Assembly (NCBI GenBank): GCA_014904985.1
Contig: MU128989.1
Span: 160,299-224,298, forward strand
Reading direction: 5' to 3'
From: Hydnum rufescens UP504
Taxonomy: Eukaryota; Basidiomycota; Agaricomycetes; Cantharellales; Hydnaceae
DNA length: 64,000 nt
Of this stretch, positions 58,597 to 64,000 are shown piece by piece (position 1 is the stretch's first letter; every line of letters begins with the position of its first letter). The notes beneath the pieces are model-generated. The model had not been told where the DNA came from. It ran no database searches and saw only the letters and a list, made by a program, of their open reading frames with translations. A program made the position numbers and the translations under genes.

Positions 58597-60140
58597 TTAG
58601 ACTAGCGGTTCTTGGAGAAAAATCTGTGCCAAAACCGTGATTTTTTGATTTGGGGGGGGCCCTTGAGGTCCTGCTCTCCGCTCCTCCAAATCCATATCCA
58701 TGGGCCATTGGGCTTGTTGACCACGTGTAGAAGTAGGACGACCCCCTTCCATTTCCATTTCGTCACTAGATCCACTTTCAATCATTGTCGCGGGATCGGG
58801 CTTCGCAAATCGCCTTGGATTAATCCTTTTATTAGCAATCAATGCAGCGAATGTGGCCTTCCCTCGCAACCCCTCGGCCATGGTAGGGCACCAGTAGAGC
58901 AAGTCGACAAGCTCATTGGTATGATGCATAAGCTCTAGGACATCATTGGGGAGGGAGACTGGAGGAGGGGATGCTGCAATCATGGTGAAGTAACGACGGA
59001 ATTTGATTTCCGCATTGAGGACAACCAGGAACACATTTAAGGGAAATGAGTGTGGATGTGGATTAGAATGATGAAACCGTGGAAAGGGCGCGCTCATAGG
59101 ATCGCTCGACTCACGGAGACGTCGGTCAAGAGTGGGGATATAGTGCTTGGGTGTTGTAGTTGCCAAGTCGTACAGCGTGAGAAGGCTCCCATTGGGGAGA
59201 AAATGTTCAGGGTGAAGCGTGACCAGCTCGTATTCTGGATTGGTGAATTCCAATGCAGCAAACTAGATCATGGGTGAAGTTAGGGTCTGGAGCTGTGACA
59301 TCGGTGAGATGAATAAAGAACATTTAGCGAACGGAGACTTGCTATTCCATCTTCATCCATCTCTCGCTGGCGGCGAATTGTTATCCGATCTTACCATCAT
59401 GATAAGGTTGTGTAGGCTCGAAGAAGAAGCCGTGATCGCAATGAATGCATACAAGTCTAGGGATATGTGGACAAACGGTTCCACTGTTGATAAATTAGAC
59501 AAATTAGATGTAGTCCCCCTGCACCCAAATTTCAAGCTTACGGTAAACCAGGTTACATGGATCATTAATGGAGAATCCCTTATATGGAATGATACGCAAT
59601 TGTTTCTCAATGATTTCATTCTCATATTATTATATGATTCAGCACATTCAGTGTTCCGAGGTTAGATTTTCACTTACAATTGGACGGGCATCACCACCAC
59701 GAACAGCACTGACCCAGTGTGCAAGCTAGTGTGTGTACTTAACAGACTTCGTAAGGAAGCAGCCCTCAGTGAGATCAACCCCCCCACCGGGGCCTCGAAC
59801 AGCTGAGAGACTGGGGACAATGGTAGGTGGGCGCTGGATTTCAGGTAGGCCTCCCAAAGCCGGGACTGCTGCAAAGGGTTTGACCGAAATGCGGTCTCTT
59901 GTTATCAGTGACATTTCAAGCGAATCTTCCTCTGCAACTTTTGTGGGGCCAACTATAGGTGTTCTCCAAATTCTGGAATTTGGATCCGCTCCTCCAAGGT
60001 CCAATGTTGGACCCCGACTCAGGCTTCGACTTGAGTCACAAGTCAAGCCATGACAAGCCAAAAAATGCAGCACTGGACAGTGCGTGAGTCTTCTGACTGA
60101 AAAGTGATATTCAATCTCTCCTCCCAAAGCAAGCATTGTT
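58597..60140 (-). pseudogene. HNH-like protein, family 2, copy 2
   Basis: It reads on the minus strand from about 60136. SVKPFAAVPALGGLPEI and VDLTEGCFLTKSVKYTH precede a TAG where the sister copy has Gln. Then come WVSAVRGGDARPI, an exon IPYKGFSINDPCNLVY, AFIAITASSSSLHNLIMMV (near 59420), and the long exon EFTNPEYELVTLHPEHFLPN to DLEERRAGPQGPP (59253-58640). The GCFLT-SVKYTH, NLVY and H-LDLYAF elements resemble an HNH_2 core, but this is not certain. The in-frame stop suggests it is dead. Confidence 0.5.
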
Positions 60141-60143
60141 CAT

Positions 60144-62290
60144 ACTGTGTTCCGACGAGCCAAACCGATTGGAACATGAATCAAATGTCTTCTTATGTTG
60201 AGCTAGGCAGGATCTAGGGGAATACTTGGGCTCATCAAGATAAGATTCGCTACAAGGATGGTCGTGGAAGGCTGCTGCCTGGTGTGTTTGCTGAGACGCA
60301 TTTGCTCAGTCTTCTTCCCGAAATTGCCGCAGTATGTTGATTATTTTCACCGAGGGATCGTGTACTTACCTAATGGATCCAGCCCATTGTCAGCTTCAAT
60401 CATCATCACACCGTACATCACCATCCCCTCCAACTTCACAACCTGGGGATTCGTGGATGCCGATCGCAACGCTGAAATGCTGCGTGGGGTCAACTTGGTC
60501 GCGTTCTTGCACGGGCCTTCCCAAACCATTGCGATGCCGAGTCTGTGCTACACCCACTTTCCTTTGGTCACTCCTACTGGGCAGCGACGGTCCATGGACC
60601 ACACTCTAGAGAAAAATGGGCATGTAGGTCATTATTCACTCCACCCTACTGCAATCTAGCCCGTTTTACGAAGCTAGTCGTGGATCTGAATGCTATACAC
60701 GCAGCTCCTCGCGATGATACGGAGCAAAAGTTGGTGATTACGTACACGAAGAACATTGAGCTTTTTCCAAACTTCCTGACCGTAATTGATGACTTTCGCG
60801 CTGATGAGGTCATCACCAAGTCTGTTCAAGATTTTTTGTCCCGAAGACCGTTATTGGGAGGGACTTCTACGAGAAGACCCTGCAACGCATTCCTGCCTTG
60901 CTACGGTGGAGATCTGACTTGAATTGTCAGGCCGGGTTGCCCCTCAAGACCGCCACCGAACCCCATGGGATATATTACGAGTAGCAAATGTACCAAATAT
61001 TGAAGGATTTATACTCGTAGGCACTCCTGGATTCCACGTTATTTTTATGTTTATGGCTGAGCCTCTTACCCAATCAGGTATCTTCCTCGATGCTTAGACG
61101 TCTTTAAAAATTCCGCAGCGACGGAAAGCCAGGGAGCACACTGCAAGCCCATTTCCCTTTATCAAAAATCAGTTTGACCAAAGCCAAAGACAGGGCAAAT
61201 CCATTCAGCCCCCGATTTTTTTGTCGTAATCACTCCTTATTTCGTAGCTTGCTGACTCACTAATTGGATCGATATTAAACTTGATTCATCCTGGGTTACA
61301 GTAGCCCGCACGTTGACGCGCTCCTGAAGCGGCTCCTCACGCTTCATTCTCCCATGGACGAGGTTGCGAACGACATTTGGCCGTGATTTCCACAAATTGT
61401 GTCGGGGTCTGTCATGCTCGTTCGTCCCAGGTGACATTCAGAAACTGATAGTTGTACAGGCTTTGCGCACGTCATCAACTTCTATCTCGCCGACTGAACC
61501 AAGCCGGTATGCCCAAGGTCCCATGAAGGAGGCATAAAAGCGTGCCACAGCTTTGTATGGCCAAGTGCTTATGGTCGCCCTCAATAATACAGATGAGTCT
61601 ACTGTCATCCTTGAAGGGACGTGCGGGAGGCCCTTAGTACGTCCAATGTGTTAATTGTATTCCACCGGGATTTCTTGCTCGGTGATATAGGGCTTGACCC
61701 TGTCATTGAGAAGGTTTATCACCAGACGGGAGCCGGCAACGGCGAGAAGATGTGGTTTGACTTCAGAGCTGCAGGTCTAAACAGTGATCCGAGAGACCTC
61801 ACGAAGTCGAACCGAATCGTCTTGCACACCTCTATTCGATCTTTCACAGCAATGGTGTCTTCAAAACCCTTGGCGAGGATTTTGTGTACAGGGTCGCGGA
61901 ACAAGTCCCCTGAACTGTTTTCACCAGACCAAACCTCAAACGAGCTACCGGCTCTGCTGGGAGCCTATGACAGTTCACGTTTATTTTGAGTTTTGCCGCC
62001 GGCTTCATGGTGTTAAACCTTCATGAGGTTTGGATTCTTGATTTTGTTTCGCCCATCGCCAGACATCGTTGAAGAGACCGAGACAGGCCCAGGTGTTGAT
62101 ACCGAGCACGAATGGGAAGGTAGGATACGCGGACGCCTACATGTATGTCTTGAAGCCTGACAAGACGTTCCGAGACAAGTACCAAGATCCCGAGAACGCT
62201 AACAGGCTTACTACGTGGGCCCCAGGCCTCAGCCTTATCGTCGGTCATTCGCACTCGGAATCCCTGTTTTTGACACCCCCTTGACTATAT
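60144..62290 (+). pseudogene. Ppo-type fatty-acid oxygenase pseudogene (copy E, large internal deletion)
   Basis: It begins at VFRRAKPIGT, equivalent to FRTSRNDWN of copy B, and runs to CFN-like NHHHTVHHH near 60400. At about 60415 it is joined directly to the P450-like start FTTWGFVDADRNAE. The catalytic YRWH region and the rest of the dioxygenase domain are deleted. It continues with frameshifts through HFPLVTPTGQRRSMDHTLEK, LPLKTATEPHGIYYE, the heme-loop region (near 61860) and DPENANRLTTWAPGLSLIV to about 62285. Confidence 0.85.
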
Positions 62291-62549
62291 TCTTGTGCAG
62301 TATACGGCAGAAGCTTAACATTCCTCGTTTCAAATCCAAATTTGCTCTTACTTTCTCTCACCACGTCGTGTTCCTTCCCAATGCTGTGCATATCACTTGT
62401 GTTACTTGCTATATATGCTTCTATTGTGTAACTGTGAATCTGTTGCGAGCCTTCCCGATCAAGTATTTTCATCCAATGGTTTGATAACCCGATGCCGCTG
62501 TCATCTTGTTTCTTGATTTTTCACTCTGTGCTAAGTTAATCCAACCCCA

Positions 62550-64000
62550 CCATCAGACGTAAGCAAAGGGAAAAAAAAAAACTGGACAAACATTTTTCTT
62601 CAAAGATGGAAGAGGGTGAGGTCCAGATGATTCTCGGGCACGATTCCTTCTCGAGCCCACAGGGGACACTGCTAGGTTATCTGAGAGGTGGAGGGCATCT
62701 GCTCCGCCCTTAGTGAGGGTACCCCGCTGATTCAAGCTGTTAAAATGATATCCCCCCGCTGGTTAGATTTACCTTCCTTGAATAAAGGAGAGTAAAGGGA
62801 GTATCTCACGAAGCAAGTAACGTGTTGCTAGTTTCAAATACGGTAGAGTAAACACAATTACCCAGGGATCATCGTATTTGGTCATGCTCACCTGTATATT
62901 TTGGCGATTACTGTGTTCCGGGGATTAAGCAGAGGGAAAAGTTCGACTTCAATGAAGGGGGACGCACCAATATTGGCTCCTAGGTGAATGAAACTGTCCT
63001 TTCGTAAAAGGAACTACGGGGATACGTCATTAGAAGCCCAATTACACAGGAGACCAGGTCAACCAACTGTGAGAACTTCCAGCACAGCAAAAGCACTAAG
63101 TAAAGGCAAAGATTTAATTAGTGAATTACCAAGTGCATTGGGCAGGACGACACGAACGTCAGCAAAGCGCCAGTATTTACAGTCCACAGCATTAGCTTCA
63201 CAAGGAGAACATTGGTCCTGGATATCACGAATCCCTCGTGGGTCAGTAAGAGGTGTGAGTGGAAGTCGGAAAGATATGCGCACGGCTTAAATGCCGTACG
63301 TGAGGTGTACAGTGTCCGAGCCATAGCGATAGTGACTACAATGACACAGATGCAATCTATCACAAGCCATGTGGCGACAAGCCACTATCCGTAAAAATTC
63401 AGCACAGGAGGGTGCGTGAGTGACTCAGGAGGCCATAACTGACCGTGAACGATTGGGCCTTTCCTGCATACCTAGGGAAGGCATACCTATTCGAGCATGT
63501 CACAAATTAAAACTGACCAGGAAGGGGGATCAGCACTACGGACGTGATGATGCCACAGGCTGGGAGGCCTCTATATGTCAACCGTCCAGGGGCGAAAATT
63601 AAAGATCTGGCCTACCTTCTCCCATTGCTATTCAAATGTGGAAGTGCATCATTAAGAACATCCTTTCTCAGATGAGTTCCTTATCATACCAAAGGCGACA
63701 ATAGAAAGTATGGCAGTAAAGGCGGCCACCGGCCGAAGCTTCCGGCTGACTGCACGACCGAGCCCAAGAGTCACGAGGGGATTCAAACCAAGACAAATAT
63801 GGCAGACTCACGGTGATGGAAACGATACGTAAAGTACCTGCACAGATCAAAAACGATGGATTCAAGTCCCTTGTTGTGAGAGTGCAGGCACCTACAATTG
63901 GACTATGAGTGCAGGCAGTGGCTACGGCCCTATCTCAGCTCATGCGTGGCAATGCACAAAATTGAAATACCCTCTAACCTCCAGCATGATGGAGAACTAG
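62550..64000 (-). pseudogene. DUF6534-like gene, copy 3 (runs off the window)
   Basis: The minus strand shows the same order as copy 1: GTLRIVSITVSLPYLSWFES (near 63840), IAMARTLYTSRTAFK (near 63320), VLLVKLMLWTVNTGALLTF (near 63190), and the C-terminal RESSGPHPLPSLKK (near 62620). Frames are interrupted between exons, and the 5' part lies beyond position 64000. Confidence 0.6.

Noticed and set aside
58224..58708. Frames through the 15-bp tandem repeat as a repeat-containing protein
   Set aside because: The array length is a multiple of three and lacks stops on both strands, so open frames are automatic. The flanks have no coding signal.

Overview
The window is nuclear DNA of a filamentous basidiomycete. 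The signs are many short GT-AG introns (mostly 45-75 nt), a fungal-type U2 snRNA, and basidiomycete families: Ppo-type fatty-acid oxygenases, DUF6534-like seven-helix proteins, HNH_2-type nuclease genes and small cysteine-rich secreted proteins. A Ceratobasidium/Rhizoctonia-like agaricomycete is my best guess, by inference only. All gene models were spliced by eye, so exon limits are approximate unless a junction is stated.

Layout. Left flank (1-15.5 kb): a broken Ppo fragment, an RRP17 rRNA-processing gene, an HNH nuclease pseudogene, a U2 snRNA gene, a decayed Rieske-DUF455 gene split by a 1.29 kb near-perfect palindromic element, a second HNH copy, and the only Ppo gene that can be followed in frame end to end (10.9-15.5 kb, minus strand). 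Core (17-41.5 kb): mostly single-copy genes. These are a RasGEF with an N-terminal Ras-like G domain, a helical conserved protein, a cytochrome P450, a polysaccharide-deacetylase-like gene with its catalytic Asp pair lost and a MITE on each side, a MYND zinc-finger protein, a small cysteine-rich secreted protein and VTA1. Right flank (41.7-64 kb): an intact-looking Rieske-DUF455 gene, a second U2 snRNA gene, a third HNH copy, and alternating decayed copies of Ppo, a second HNH-like family and DUF6534 genes.

The two flanks are related. The block HNH / U2 / Rieske-DUF455 occurs in inverted orientation at about 2.1-7.3 kb and 41.7-45.7 kb. Five Ppo copies, three copies of HNH family 1, two of HNH-like family 2 and three of DUF6534 mark repeated segmental duplication followed by decay around a conserved core.

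The strongest unusual object is the palindrome at 5627-6915. It has 643-bp arms that appear identical, a 3-nt spacer and flanking TA dinucleotides. The intact paralogue supplies the matching empty site, which identifies it as a TA-targeting DNA transposon derivative folded into an inverted dimer. Other points worth attention are the Cys-to-Thr change at the P450 heme loop in every Ppo copy where that loop can be read, the deletion of the catalytic Tyr/His motif in one Ppo copy, and the fused G-domain/RasGEF protein with a degenerate G4 motif. No CRISPR, rRNA or tRNA genes were seen.
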